Source: an uncultured Collinsella sp. (GTDB taxonomy: Bacteria > Actinomycetota > Coriobacteriia > Coriobacteriales > Coriobacteriaceae). From it: 63,771 bases of DNA. Every line of letters begins with the position of its first letter. Within the stretch, counting starts at the first letter, position 1. A program made the position numbers and the translations under genes. Below are positions 26,432 through 34,791 of the stretch, piece by piece. Location: the NCBI GenBank assembly GCA_900555555.1, contig USLK01000006.1:1-63771 (forward strand). Direction: 5' to 3'. The notes under the pieces were generated by a model, which saw only the letters and a program-made list of their open reading frames with translations, was not told the origin of the DNA and did not search any database.

Positions 26432-27225
26432 TGGCTGATGATACAGATCGCAGCCGGCTCGAGCCGAAGGATTTCGTTCGCCTGGATGGCTCCGAGGAGC
26501 CGAAAGGTCGCCAGCATCCTTCCCGCGCGCGTGTGGTGATTGTGGCGGCGCTCGTCGCATGCTCCGTCCTGATGTTCACGGTGAGCTTGGGATTTGTGCA
26601 TCCCGATGAGTCGGGTGGCTGGTCGATCGCATGGCTTTTCCCGGATCACGACCCCTTGCAGACCGTCGAGAGCGGGAGCGCGGTTGCGTCCGATCGGCCT
26701 TCTGAGCAAACGCCCGATGGCGCTGGATCGGGGGAGGAGCCCGCTGCTGCCGACTCGGCTTCCGATGGCGCCGGCTCGGATAAGCCGCAGGCCGCCGCAG
26801 GTGATTCCGGGGCGGTGACCGTTCAGCCTGCGCCCGGAGCTGCGCCCCAGGCCCATAAGGAAGAAACGCCTTCGGAAGCTCCCCCCGAGCCCGTTCCTGA
26901 ACAGGCTCCTGCCCAGCCGCAGGCCATCACGGTGAATGTGTCCGTCAGTTCGGATGCCGTCGGCGGACCTGTTGCGTCTTCGGGATCGTGTACATTGTCC
27001 ATCGGCGCCACGCCCTACGACGCCCTGAGGGCTCTGGGGCTTTCGGTCTCGTCGCGAACTTCGCCTTTCGGTGTGTATGTGTCTGCCATCGGAGGCCTTG
27101 CGGAGAAGGACCATGGACCCAAGAGCGGTTGGATGTATGCCGTGAACGGTGTGAGCCCCAACACATCTTGTAGCTCGTATAAGCTCCAAGACGGCGATAC
27201 GGTCAGCTGGTATTATGTGAAGTAA
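26431..27225 (+). CDS. N-terminally anchored DUF4430 protein, coupled to the propeller gene
   Basis: The 264-residue protein has a 30-residue cytoplasmic start and one membrane helix (about 35-56, VVIVAALVACSVLMFTVSLG). A flexible Pro/Ala/Glu linker of about 100 residues follows, then a DUF4430 domain (about 168-264) with the classic pattern TPYDALRALG, VSAIGGL, SGWMYAVNG and YKLQDGDTVSWYY. Its ATG overlaps the TAA of the previous gene (TAATG), so translation is coupled and both genes lie under the same riboswitch. It carries one domain of the type found in transcobalamin-like proteins and is held outside the membrane. I infer that it binds, or receives, corrinoid from the larger protein. A strong terminator ends the unit. 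Confidence 0.8.
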   Translation: MADDTDRSRLEPKDFVRLDGSEEPKGRQHPSRARVVIVAALVACSVLMFTVSLGFVHPDESGGWSIAWLFPDHDPLQTVESGSAVASDRPSEQTPDGAGSGEEPAAADSASDGAGSDKPQAAAGDSGAVTVQPAPGAAPQAHKEETPSEAPPEPVPEQAPAQPQAITVNVSVSSDAVGGPVASSGSCTLSIGATPYDALRALGLSVSSRTSPFGVYVSAIGGLAEKDHGPKSGWMYAVNGVSPNTSCSSYKLQDGDTVSWYYVK

Positions 27226-27226
27226 A

Positions 27227-27262
27227 AAAGGCCCTCGACGCGGTTTGGCGTCGAGGGCCTTT
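27227..27262. terminator. Bidirectional terminator ending the DUF4430 unit
   Basis: A 15-bp perfect stem (27227-27241 with 27248-27262) is flanked by A-run and T-run, and serves both the DUF4430 genes and the convergent gtrA gene. Confidence 0.95.
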
Positions 27263-27280
27263 CAATCTCCGGGATCGATG

Positions 27281-27688
27281 TTACGCTTCGCCGGCATCGA
27301 GGAACTTGCGGCGCGAGAAGTAGTTGTACCAGGTTACGAAGAACGTGGAGATGAGTTTCATGGCCATGGTGCCGATGTTGAGCAGGCTGACTCCGATGAA
27401 CATATACAGATCGTTGAGCCCGAGACCGATGGCCGACAGCACGGCAAAGATCGTGAATTCCTTCTTGCGGCTCATGCCGTCCTTGCGTACGAAGACATAC
27501 TTCATGCTCAGGAAGTAATTGAATACGATGGATATCGTGAACGAGATGGTGGTGGCCAGAAGGTAGCCAACGTTGAGCACGCCCATAAGGTAGATGAGCG
27601 AGAGGTATTCGACGGCCAGGGACAGCAGGCCGACCACGGCGAACTTGAAGAACTGGCGGGTATGGGTGCGGTTTGTAACGGCGTGCAC
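27281..27688 (-). CDS. GtrA family membrane protein (first copy)
   Basis: The 135-residue protein has four predicted membrane helices in the GtrA pattern: FFKFAVVGLLSLAVEYLSLI, then LLATTISFTISIVFNYFLSM with KYVF, then the last two helices ending in TWYNYFSRRKFLD. GtrA proteins are thought to carry polyprenyl-linked sugars or assist glycosyltransferases in wall and teichoic-type polymer assembly. The start is GTG with a modest GGAAGTGA site. A close paralogue lies 91 bp upstream on the same strand, probably in one transcript. Confidence 0.85.
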   Translation of the reverse strand: MHAVTNRTHTRQFFKFAVVGLLSLAVEYLSLIYLMGVLNVGYLLATTISFTISIVFNYFLSMKYVFVRKDGMSRKKEFTIFAVLSAIGLGLNDLYMFIGVSLLNIGTMAMKLISTFFVTWYNYFSRRKFLDAGEA

Positions 27689-27779
27689 GTAATCACTTCC
27701 GACGGCGCATGGCTACAGGGTGTTAACCCTATCGACTATACGCCATTATCAAAAGAAGGTAAGCCCCTTTACCCCGACC

Positions 27780-28187
27780 TTACTTTTCCTTCGTATTTGG
27801 TGCATCGCCGTCGAGGAACATCTTGCGCGTCACAAAGTTGTAGACCATCACCAGGGCGGTTGCGGCGATCTTTGCAAGATTGGCCTCGAGCCCGCACCCG
27901 CTGGCGAGGGCTACCACGATGCCGTCGTTGAGCAGCAAGCCGATGATCGACAGCACGACGAAGATCGCAAACTCGCGTCTGCGGCTCATATCCTGTTTAT
28001 GCGTGAACACATACCGCATGCTTGCGAGGTAGTTGAAGACGAGCGAGATGATGAAGCCGCACGTATTGCTTACGAGGATGCTGAGTCCCAGGCCGTAATG
28101 GAGCAGGTTCATGACCCCGAAGTCGATGACGGTCGCAAGTACGCCTACGACCCCGAATTTTGCCAGTTGCGCGAAAAGGTGTTTCAT
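27780..28187 (-). CDS. GtrA family membrane protein (second copy)
   Basis: The 135-residue protein has the same four-helix layout as its neighbour (LAKFGVVGVLATVIDFGVMN, GFIISLVFNYLASMRYVFTH, REFAIFVVLSIIGLLLNDG, VMVYNFVTRKMFLDG), but sequence identity is moderate. ATG at 28187 is chosen because AAGGCGG lies just upstream; the GTG at 28214 has none. It may form a homo- or hetero-oligomer with the first copy in moving lipid-linked sugars, which is inference. Confidence 0.85.
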   Translation of the reverse strand: MKHLFAQLAKFGVVGVLATVIDFGVMNLLHYGLGLSILVSNTCGFIISLVFNYLASMRYVFTHKQDMSRRREFAIFVVLSIIGLLLNDGIVVALASGCGLEANLAKIAATALVMVYNFVTRKMFLDGDAPNTKEK

Positions 28188-28348
28188 GATCCGCCTTCGA
28201 TTGTTTGATAACACGGGACACGATTGTAGCTATCGTCTGCGCGAAGTGCTTTCAAGTGCTTATGTGCAGGCAAATTGCACCCAACAGGCTATCGAAAGTG
28301 TGTGATAATTACACGCATGTATTTAAACCCACCGCAAAGGAGCACATG

Positions 28349-29236
28349 ATGGCAGAATACGTGCTTTGCGCGGAATCGACTGCAGATTATCCGCGGTCGT
28401 ATTTCGAGAAGCGTTCGATTCCCTATATAACCTATCACTACGAGCTCGACGGCGTACCGGGTATCGATGACCTCTATACATCGACCACGCCCCAGATGTT
28501 CTTTAATGCTCTCAAAGCGGGCTCGGAGTCTATAACCTCCCAGCCGAGCGCAGGCGAGTACGTTGAGTTTTGGAGGCCGTTTCTTGCCAACGGCAGGGAT
28601 ATTCTACATGTCGTCTTGTCATCGGGCATCACCGGGGCCATCAACTCTGCGCGCGTGGCCCAAGAACAGCTGCAGCAGGAGTTTCCGGACCGCTCGATTC
28701 GCATCGTCGATTCTCTCTTGGCGAGCTCCGGGTTTGGTCTTCTGGTGGATTACCTGGCTGATCTGCGCGACGCGGGGACTCCGTTCGACACCGCGTACAA
28801 TTGGGCCGAGGAGCACAAGCTCGATATCCACGCATGGTTTTTCGTATCGGATCTCGACTGCCTCAAGCGCGGCGGGCGCGTCTCGAGCACAAGTGCCATC
28901 ATCGCCACGGCGCTCAAGATCTGCCCGGTGCTCAACATGGATAACCAGGGCCGGCTTATCCCACGCAAGAAGATCCGTACGGTTCGCAAGGCCACCTCTC
29001 AATTGGCCGATATGTTCTTTGCCCACGCACAGGGAGGCACGGACTACGAGGGCAAGTGCGTGGTGTCCCACTCGAATGCGTTCGAGGAGGCCAAGAGCCT
29101 GGTTAGGATGATCGAGTCCCAGGTGCCCGCCCTTGCGGGGAAGATCGCCATCTACGATATCGGAACGGTTATCGGCTCCCATACGGGTCCGGGGACCGTT
29201 GCCCTGTTTTTCATGGGGGATCGGCGCATCGATTAG
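28349..29236 (+). CDS. DegV family fatty-acid-binding protein (second copy)
   Basis: The 295-residue protein has the DegV fold markers LCAESTADYP (in place of TDS), SITSQPSAGEY, VVLSSGITGAINSAR, DLDCLKRGGRVS and IGSHTGPGTVALFF. Compared with the copy at 3494 the first lipid-contact motif is altered (ESTAD rather than DSGSD), so a different lipid preference is possible. ATG 28349 and ATG 28346 are adjacent; AAAGGAG fits both. A terminator follows. Confidence 0.88.
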   Translation: MAEYVLCAESTADYPRSYFEKRSIPYITYHYELDGVPGIDDLYTSTTPQMFFNALKAGSESITSQPSAGEYVEFWRPFLANGRDILHVVLSSGITGAINSARVAQEQLQQEFPDRSIRIVDSLLASSGFGLLVDYLADLRDAGTPFDTAYNWAEEHKLDIHAWFFVSDLDCLKRGGRVSSTSAIIATALKICPVLNMDNQGRLIPRKKIRTVRKATSQLADMFFAHAQGGTDYEGKCVVSHSNAFEEAKSLVRMIESQVPALAGKIAIYDIGTVIGSHTGPGTVALFFMGDRRID

Positions 29237-29237
29237 A

Positions 29238-29273
29238 AAACGCCGCCGCACGGATGCACGTGCGGCGGCGTTT
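29238..29273. terminator. Terminator after the second degV
   Basis: A 14-bp stem (29238-29251 with 29260-29273) with A-run and T-run on either side, between convergent genes. Confidence 0.9.
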
Positions 29274-29284
29274 GTCTTAGTGCG

Positions 29285-30442
29285 CTACTTGCGGTTGCGG
29301 AAGATCGAGAGGGGCGTGAACCCGGGGCGCCCGCGATGACGCCTGCGCGTGGTGGCGTTGGCGATGAGCTCATCGGGGATCGGAACATCGGCGCGCGCGC
29401 TTTCCATGGGGTTGACATCCGCTGCGGCCACGGGGTCCATGACGGCGGCCTCCGGTTTGACCTCAGCCTCGCGGTAGCGGCGCATCATATCGGCCTGAAG
29501 CTGCTGGGCCGACGGTGGGGTCCAGATAACGGCGTTTGCGCCGGCCTGAACCGTTTCGCGGACCGAGAGGGAGCTGCGGCCGCCCGATGCGATGAGGGGC
29601 AGGTTAGGGTATGCCTCGCGCAGTTCGCGAAGGACCGCGGGGGTATCCTTGCCTGCGGCCACGTTGAGGATCTTGGCTCCGGCCTTGACCTTGGCATGCG
29701 CTACGGCATCGCATCGAACCACCGTGGCGATGACCGGGATATCCACGATGGCGCAGATCTGCTCGATCATTTCCGGTGGCGCGGGGGAGTTCACCACGAC
29801 GCCGGCTGCTCCCTGCATCTCCGATACCGCGGCGAGCTGAACCGAACGCTTGCCCGTGGTGGTCCCGCCGCCCACGCCCACGAACACCGGTGCCTCGGAG
29901 GCGGTGAGAAGGGCCTGCGTGATGGCCGGCTGTGCAGTGAACGGATAGACGGCGAAGATCGCGTCGGCGTTCGAGTTGCGAATGACTGCGACGTCGGTGG
30001 TGTAGAGCAAGGAACGGATGCGCCTGCCAAAGAGGGTGAAGCCGCCGCATTCGTCGAGTTCATCGGGGACGCGCAGGGGCGCCTTGCGCAGGCGCCCCTC
30101 GATGGGCATGGGCTCCATGGGCAGCATACCGGCCGGCGTTGCGGCCAGCGTGGGCTCGGCAAACTCATCAGCCAGCTCGACTTCGGAGAAATCGATGGAG
30201 GCCTCGATGGCCTCGGGAACCTCTGCGCTCACGTGCAGGGACTCGCACTCCAGGGCATCGTAGGCCTCGTGCAGGTCCCCGGGCTCGATATCGTGAACGG
30301 CGTGTTCGCGCTCGATGGACGGAATGGTTGCCGCGGCGCCGCCCACAAGCGGCTTATCCTGGGTTCCCATGGCCGGCGCGGGCTGGGCGTCGGGACGGGG
30401 ATCCGGTGGCATGGCGGTGCCGTTGTTGTTGTCTTGTTCCAT
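29285..30442 (-). CDS. Unrecognised protein with a phosphate-binding TIM-barrel-like core
   Basis: The 385-residue product has a disordered acidic N-terminus (about 1-115) and a basic C-terminal tail (RRRHRGRPGFTPLSIFRNRK). The core (about 125-325) alternates strands and helices like a small TIM barrel: DAIFAVYPFT, PVFVGVGGGTTTGKRS, AGVVVNSPAPPEMI, PVIATVVRCD, AKILNVAAGKDTP, PLIASGGRS and ANAVIWTPPS. The end of the core resembles phosphate-binding barrels such as NanE or ThiG, but catalytic residues are not assignable. I do not recognise a named family. The initiator ATG is preceded by AAGGGAG. It is followed by a degV gene on the opposite strand. Confidence 0.6.
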   Translation of the reverse strand: MEQDNNNGTAMPPDPRPDAQPAPAMGTQDKPLVGGAAATIPSIEREHAVHDIEPGDLHEAYDALECESLHVSAEVPEAIEASIDFSEVELADEFAEPTLAATPAGMLPMEPMPIEGRLRKAPLRVPDELDECGGFTLFGRRIRSLLYTTDVAVIRNSNADAIFAVYPFTAQPAITQALLTASEAPVFVGVGGGTTTGKRSVQLAAVSEMQGAAGVVVNSPAPPEMIEQICAIVDIPVIATVVRCDAVAHAKVKAGAKILNVAAGKDTPAVLRELREAYPNLPLIASGGRSSLSVRETVQAGANAVIWTPPSAQQLQADMMRRYREAEVKPEAAVMDPVAAADVNPMESARADVPIPDELIANATTRRRHRGRPGFTPLSIFRNRK

Positions 30443-30513
30443 ACGGGCTCCCTTGGGATGATGGCAAACATGGGCACATTTTACCCGCGCGGCCGCACGT
30501 TCAACCGTGTCGA

Positions 30514-31497
30514 TTATCGCGCCGTGCGTTTTTTAATCGCTGCTACAAAGAAGCCCTCGAAATGCTCGTTGGGGGCAACGGTGAGCGTCCCGGGCAGGCT
30601 GGAGGGCAGAAGCGGGAGCGGGAAGGTCTCCTCGATGGCGCGTGGAAGAACAATGACCTTATCGAGCTGCTCCGCATCGGCGGGTTTCTCGGTCATGATG
30701 GGCACAAGCCCGCAGTCGCGATGACTTTTGAGCGCGGCGAGGACCTGCTGCGCGTTCTCCTCTTCCAAGATGGAACACGTGGAATACACGAGCGTTCCGC
30801 CCGCTTTGAGCACCGTGAGCCCGCGATCGAGCAGGGCGCGCTGCGATTTGGTCACCTTCTTGAGGAGCGCGGGGGTGATGCGCTTGGCCGCGCGCTCGTC
30901 GCCGGCATACGTGATGCCCGTGCCCGTGCACGGCGCATCGAGCAGGATCTGGTCGAAGCGGAAGAACTCATCGAGCTTCCGCGCATCGGTCTGCATGACG
31001 TTGATGTTCTCCGCACCCTGTTTTTCCAGGTTGTAGCGCAGCTTCTCGGCGCGCGGGCCGTGAAGCTCGCATGCGGTGAAGCGGCCCTTGCCCCCTGTTA
31101 GGGCCGCCATCTGGGCGGTTTTGCCCCCCGGAGCCGCGCACATATCCAAGATGTCGAGTGCGGGCCGGGGCGAAAGGACAAGAGGGGGTAACATCGAGGA
31201 GAGGCTCTGGAGATATATCGACCCCGACTTGTATATGTCGAGGTCCCAGATGCGCCTGATATCCACGCTTCCGTCGAGCACAAAGGCATCGTGATACCAC
31301 GGTACCCGGGCATGGCGGATCTTGTGGGCATCGAGCTCGGTGGCGACGGCATCCGAGTCCATCTTGAGGGTATTCGCGCGCAACGTGATGGGGCGCTTGG
31401 CAGCCTTGCGATATCCATCCAGGATGGTTTCGAGCGTATCCGGTTCATATTCGTCTGCAAGCAGGTCGTGCAGGAATGCGGGGATCTGGTTTTCCAT
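30514..31497 (-). CDS. RsmB/NOP family RNA (cytosine-C5) methyltransferase
   Basis: The 327-residue enzyme has the SAM motif LDMCAAPGGKTAQMAAL, the motif IV cysteine in LDAPCTGTG, and the motif VI catalytic cysteine in VYSTCSILEEEN. These two cysteines define the m5C methyltransferases of the Sun/NOL1 type. It lacks the N-terminal NusB-like domain of RsmB and the long C-terminal part of RsmF, so I leave the RNA target open (16S rRNA or tRNA). ATG at 31497 has AGGAGA directly upstream; the longer frame from 31542 is not used. Confidence 0.9.
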   Translation of the reverse strand: MENQIPAFLHDLLADEYEPDTLETILDGYRKAAKRPITLRANTLKMDSDAVATELDAHKIRHARVPWYHDAFVLDGSVDIRRIWDLDIYKSGSIYLQSLSSMLPPLVLSPRPALDILDMCAAPGGKTAQMAALTGGKGRFTACELHGPRAEKLRYNLEKQGAENINVMQTDARKLDEFFRFDQILLDAPCTGTGITYAGDERAAKRITPALLKKVTKSQRALLDRGLTVLKAGGTLVYSTCSILEEENAQQVLAALKSHRDCGLVPIMTEKPADAEQLDKVIVLPRAIEETFPLPLLPSSLPGTLTVAPNEHFEGFFVAAIKKRTAR

Positions 31498-31526
31498 GGT
31501 TCTCCTGATGCCGTTGGTTGGTGCAC

Positions 31527-31730
31527 TCACATTATCATGCATATGTCCTCAAGGGCATATCGCGCGGCCGCACGCGCATCGCTTTGGGTCATCCCGTGCA
31601 AACGAAGGCCGTGGGCCACCTGCTCGAGAGCCGTCGGCGGCACATCTGATGGGAAGCGTTTTGCAGGAGCAGCCCGACGGAGCTTCCGTGCCGCTCGACA
31701 CGCCCTCGTTGAAGTTCGCCCGCGCCGCAC
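31527..31730 (-). CDS. Possible small protein or gene remnant
   Basis: Between the lipid kinase stop and the methyltransferase start (about 310 bp) one minus-strand frame stays open, giving up to 67 residues from a GTG. The first half is Arg/Ala-rich. The second half is more protein-like (ALEQVAHGLRLHGMTQSDAR to the end). No ribosome site is evident and the frame is open further upstream without an ATG. It may be a short lineage gene, a remnant, or chance. Confidence 0.2.
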   Translation of the reverse strand: MRRGRTSTRACRAARKLRRAAPAKRFPSDVPPTALEQVAHGLRLHGMTQSDARAAARYALEDICMIM

Positions 31731-31807
31731 ATAAGCGAGAGCGGGGTGGTCTTTCGGCGGCCCGTCGGCGTGTCTGACTATATTACGCTTCTTGCGTGTG
31801 GATACGC

Positions 31808-32722
31808 CTATTTGAGTTTGGCGACATCGTCAACGATAAGGTCAAGGCAATCGGGCAGCACGCGGGCTCCGAACTGCCCCGTGTTGCTCTCGATGAGCTC
31901 GCCATCGAACTGCATGCCCAGCGAAGGGGTACAGGTGATCTTTGCTTCTTTTGCCTGGAACATCTTGAACTGCGGGCGTCCGAGGTTTTTGCCCGCGGGG
32001 TCGAAGACACCGGCAAGAAGGGTGGGGAGCAGCTGTACGGTGGCGGCCGGCTCGATCACGGCGATATCGATCATGCCGTCGTTCATGCGGCAGTCGGGAA
32101 AGAGATTGATGTCGTTTTGGATGATGGACGTGTTTCCCACCATGCACCCGATGCCGTCGAGTTCTTCTACGTGCCCGTCGAATTCGATGGTGAAGTGGGC
32201 CACCGTGGGGAGCGGCGTGGCCAGCGCGGACAGGAAGTAGGCGACTTCTCCCATTTCCGCTTTGTTGGGCTCCGCCTTATGCATGATGTCGGCATCGAAG
32301 CCCGTACCGGCGATGATGATGAATGCGTGCCGCTTGATCTCGCCGTCCTCATCCTTCCAGAACAGCTCGCCCATGTCGGATGTGACGGTTTTGCCGCGGC
32401 GGCAGGCCTTCGCCAGCGCGGCCGGCTCGGGCGCGTTGCCGATATTGTTGAAGAAGAGGTTCGCGGTTCCGGAGGGGAACACCAGGATGGGCACGCCGGT
32501 GCCCCGCATGAGGTCGAGGACGTTCGATACCGTTCCGTCTCCGCCGGATACCACGACGCGATCGAATTCTGCGACGTCCTTCGTGGCGTCTGCGGGCTCC
32601 ATGCCCTGTCCGATGAAGCGCATGACGACTTCGTCCCCGGCGGCGGTGAGCGCCTTGGTGAAATCGAAAATCTCGTCCGAACGAGGGCCTGATGCCGGAT
32701 TGTGGATTATCAGACAGCGCAT
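31808..32722 (-). CDS. Diacylglycerol/lipid kinase family protein (DagK/YegS type)
   Basis: The 304-residue protein opens with CLIIHNPASG and has the nucleotide motif VVVSGGDGTVSNVL and PSGTANLFFNN of the diacylglycerol kinase catalytic domain, plus the C-terminal GMQFDGE. Such enzymes phosphorylate diacylglycerol or related lipids with ATP at the membrane and recycle lipid to phosphatidate; substrates of the wider family vary. It starts divergently from rnd with 92 bp between. Confidence 0.9.
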   Translation of the reverse strand: MRCLIIHNPASGPRSDEIFDFTKALTAAGDEVVMRFIGQGMEPADATKDVAEFDRVVVSGGDGTVSNVLDLMRGTGVPILVFPSGTANLFFNNIGNAPEPAALAKACRRGKTVTSDMGELFWKDEDGEIKRHAFIIIAGTGFDADIMHKAEPNKAEMGEVAYFLSALATPLPTVAHFTIEFDGHVEELDGIGCMVGNTSIIQNDINLFPDCRMNDGMIDIAVIEPAATVQLLPTLLAGVFDPAGKNLGRPQFKMFQAKEAKITCTPSLGMQFDGELIESNTGQFGARVLPDCLDLIVDDVAKLK

Positions 32723-32814
32723 GAGCGGTTCCCCATTCTCGGTAAGGCGGTTATAGTACTGATTGTATTAATCCTACCCGCTTGCCCGCGGGTTCACCAG
32801 ACGCCGGGTGATAC

Positions 32815-33948
32815 ATGTACATCTCCACAAACGAGGACCTGCAGGCTTTTTGCGAACGTGCCCGCTCGTTTCCCGCCGTTGCCATCGATACCGAGTTCCT
32901 GCGCGAGAGGACGTTCCACGCAAAGCTATGCCTTGTGCAGGCCGCGACCCCCGAGGAATGCGTTGTCATAGACCCGCTCGTCATCGACGACCTGCAGCCC
33001 CTTGCCGATCTTATGACCGATCGGGATACCCTCAAGGTTTTCCATGCCTGCTCCCAGGATATGGAAGTCATCTTGCATGCCCTCGGTGTGCTGCCGGCTC
33101 CTATTTTCGACACGCAGGTGGCCGCGGCCTTCCTCGGTGAGCGCGCTCAGAGCTCCTACGGCGGCATCGTTCACGCTTTTTGCGGGGTCTCCCTTCCAAA
33201 ATCGGCCTCGCTTACCGATTGGTCCCGTCGTCCGCTTTCGGACGAGCAGGTTGAGTATGCCGTGGACGATGTGCGCTATCTTATCCAGGCGTACGATGTC
33301 ATCAGGGATAAGCTGTATAGCCTTGGACGCATGTCATGGGTGCGCGATGAGATCCGTCCTCTGGCCGATCCGTGCCAGTATCGCACCGACCCCCGTTCGG
33401 CGTTCAAGCGCGTGAAGAGGATAAATTCCTGCACGCGTCGCCAGCTCGCCGTTGCGCGGGAGCTCGCTGCGTGGCGCGAGCGCCGGGCGGAGCAGCGCGA
33501 TGTCCCGCGCAAATGGGTTATGTCCGACGAGGTCCTGCTGGCCCTGTGCAAGCGTGCGCCCAAGACCGTCGAGGAGTTCCGCGGCATCCGCGGCACCGAG
33601 CAGCTTGGCGCCCGTGACGTCGAGGCCGCGCTGACCGCGATCGCCAACGGCCGCCGTTGCCCGCAGGACAATCTTCCGTCTATCGGCAGGGCCCATCACA
33701 CCATAAGTACCGAGATCGAAAGCGTCGTGGACCTTATGTACGCGCTCATTCGCCTCGTTTCCGAGCGTTCGGGCGTCGCCACCTCGATGATCATATCCCG
33801 CGACGAGCTCGCGTCCTATATCGATCATCCCGAGGGCAGTCGTCTGCGTGAGGGATGGCGCTTCGAGCTCGTCGGTTCGCTCATCGACGACCTGCTTCGC
33901 GGCGACATCGGTCTCACGGTCAAAGATCGCTCAATCGAGATTCTGTAG
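32815..33948 (+). CDS. rnd: Ribonuclease D
   Basis: RNase D trims the 3' ends of tRNA precursors and other stable RNAs. The 377-residue protein has the DEDDy exonuclease domain (about 1-175): AIDTEFLRE, KVFHACSQDMEVI and YAVDDVRYL with the catalytic Tyr. An HRDC domain follows at about 205-290 (LAVARELAAWRERRAEQRDV, VLLALCKRAP). Length is typical. There is no strong ribosome site before ATG 32815, but the N-terminus matches the family. Confidence 0.92.
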   Translation: MYISTNEDLQAFCERARSFPAVAIDTEFLRERTFHAKLCLVQAATPEECVVIDPLVIDDLQPLADLMTDRDTLKVFHACSQDMEVILHALGVLPAPIFDTQVAAAFLGERAQSSYGGIVHAFCGVSLPKSASLTDWSRRPLSDEQVEYAVDDVRYLIQAYDVIRDKLYSLGRMSWVRDEIRPLADPCQYRTDPRSAFKRVKRINSCTRRQLAVARELAAWRERRAEQRDVPRKWVMSDEVLLALCKRAPKTVEEFRGIRGTEQLGARDVEAALTAIANGRRCPQDNLPSIGRAHHTISTEIESVVDLMYALIRLVSERSGVATSMIISRDELASYIDHPEGSRLREGWRFELVGSLIDDLLRGDIGLTVKDRSIEIL

Positions 33949-34047
33949 AACGTCCCCCCGTGCGGCCTCTCGTGCGGGGGAGATTCTTTTTTGGGTACAA
34001 ATCGTCCCATGTGCAATCGTCGGAAAGGTGCGCTATGCCTTACTACT

Positions 34048-34734
34048 ATGGATACGGTTTTCGGGGTCGACCCCTCATATCTGCTGCTCGTCATCGTTTC
34101 GCTGGTGCTGGGTATGCTCACCCAGAGTTATATCAACCGTACCTACCGAACGTGGTCCCATGTTCCCTCCGGCGGGGCGACGGGAGCCGATGTCGCGCGG
34201 CGGATGCTCGATGCCAACGGCTGCCGCGGCGTCGATATCAAGCGGGTGGGTGGCCATCTGACCGATCATTACGATCCTCGCGACAACAGCCTGCACCTGT
34301 CGAGCGAAAACCTTACGGGCGGTTCGGTGGCAAGCGTGGCCGTCGCGTGCCATGAGGCGGGTCATGCCGCTCAGCGCGAGCAGGGCTACTTCATGATGCG
34401 CGTCCGCGCCGCCTTGGTGCCCGTGGTCAATTTCACGCAGAACATCTGGATGCTCGTGTTCATGTTGGGCGTCTTCATGAATGTCGCCGGCCTCACGACC
34501 CTCGCCATCGCCCTGTTCGCGTTTTCGGTTATCTTCCAGCTGGTCACCCTTCCCGTTGAGATCAACGCATCGCGGCGCGCGGTCGCCTACATCGAGCAGT
34601 CCGGAATGGGCGATACCAACGTCCGCGGCGCCAAGAAGGTTCTCACCGCTGCCGCCCTCACGTATGTCGCCGCGGCCCTCACCAGCATTCTGCAGCTTCT
34701 CTATCTGCTGGGCCGTACGCGCGATGATGATTAA
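34048..34734 (+). CDS. Zinc metallopeptidase (YugP family), N-terminus possibly frameshifted
   Basis: The 228-residue membrane protein has the zinc motif CHEAGHAAQ (HExxH) and flanking family sequence (SSENLTGGSVASVAVACH). Hydrophobic segments lie at DPSYLLLVIVSLVLGML and in the region NFTQNIWMLVFMLGVF to VIFQLVTLPVEINASRRA. The strong ribosome site GGAAAGGTG points to ATG 34035, which starts a different frame (MPYYYGYGF); that frame meets this one only if a single base is lost in the G-run 34063-34066. The start at 34048 lacks its own ribosome site. Either a one-base indel in the GGGG tract or a sequencing error is likely. The catalytic part is intact. Confidence 0.78.
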   Translation: MDTVFGVDPSYLLLVIVSLVLGMLTQSYINRTYRTWSHVPSGGATGADVARRMLDANGCRGVDIKRVGGHLTDHYDPRDNSLHLSSENLTGGSVASVAVACHEAGHAAQREQGYFMMRVRAALVPVVNFTQNIWMLVFMLGVFMNVAGLTTLAIALFAFSVIFQLVTLPVEINASRRAVAYIEQSGMGDTNVRGAKKVLTAAALTYVAAALTSILQLLYLLGRTRDDD

Positions 34735-34791
34735 TTTTTGTCCGGGTGCAACGCTAGGATGTATTCAAACGTGCAAGGAAGGAGTTGCTTG

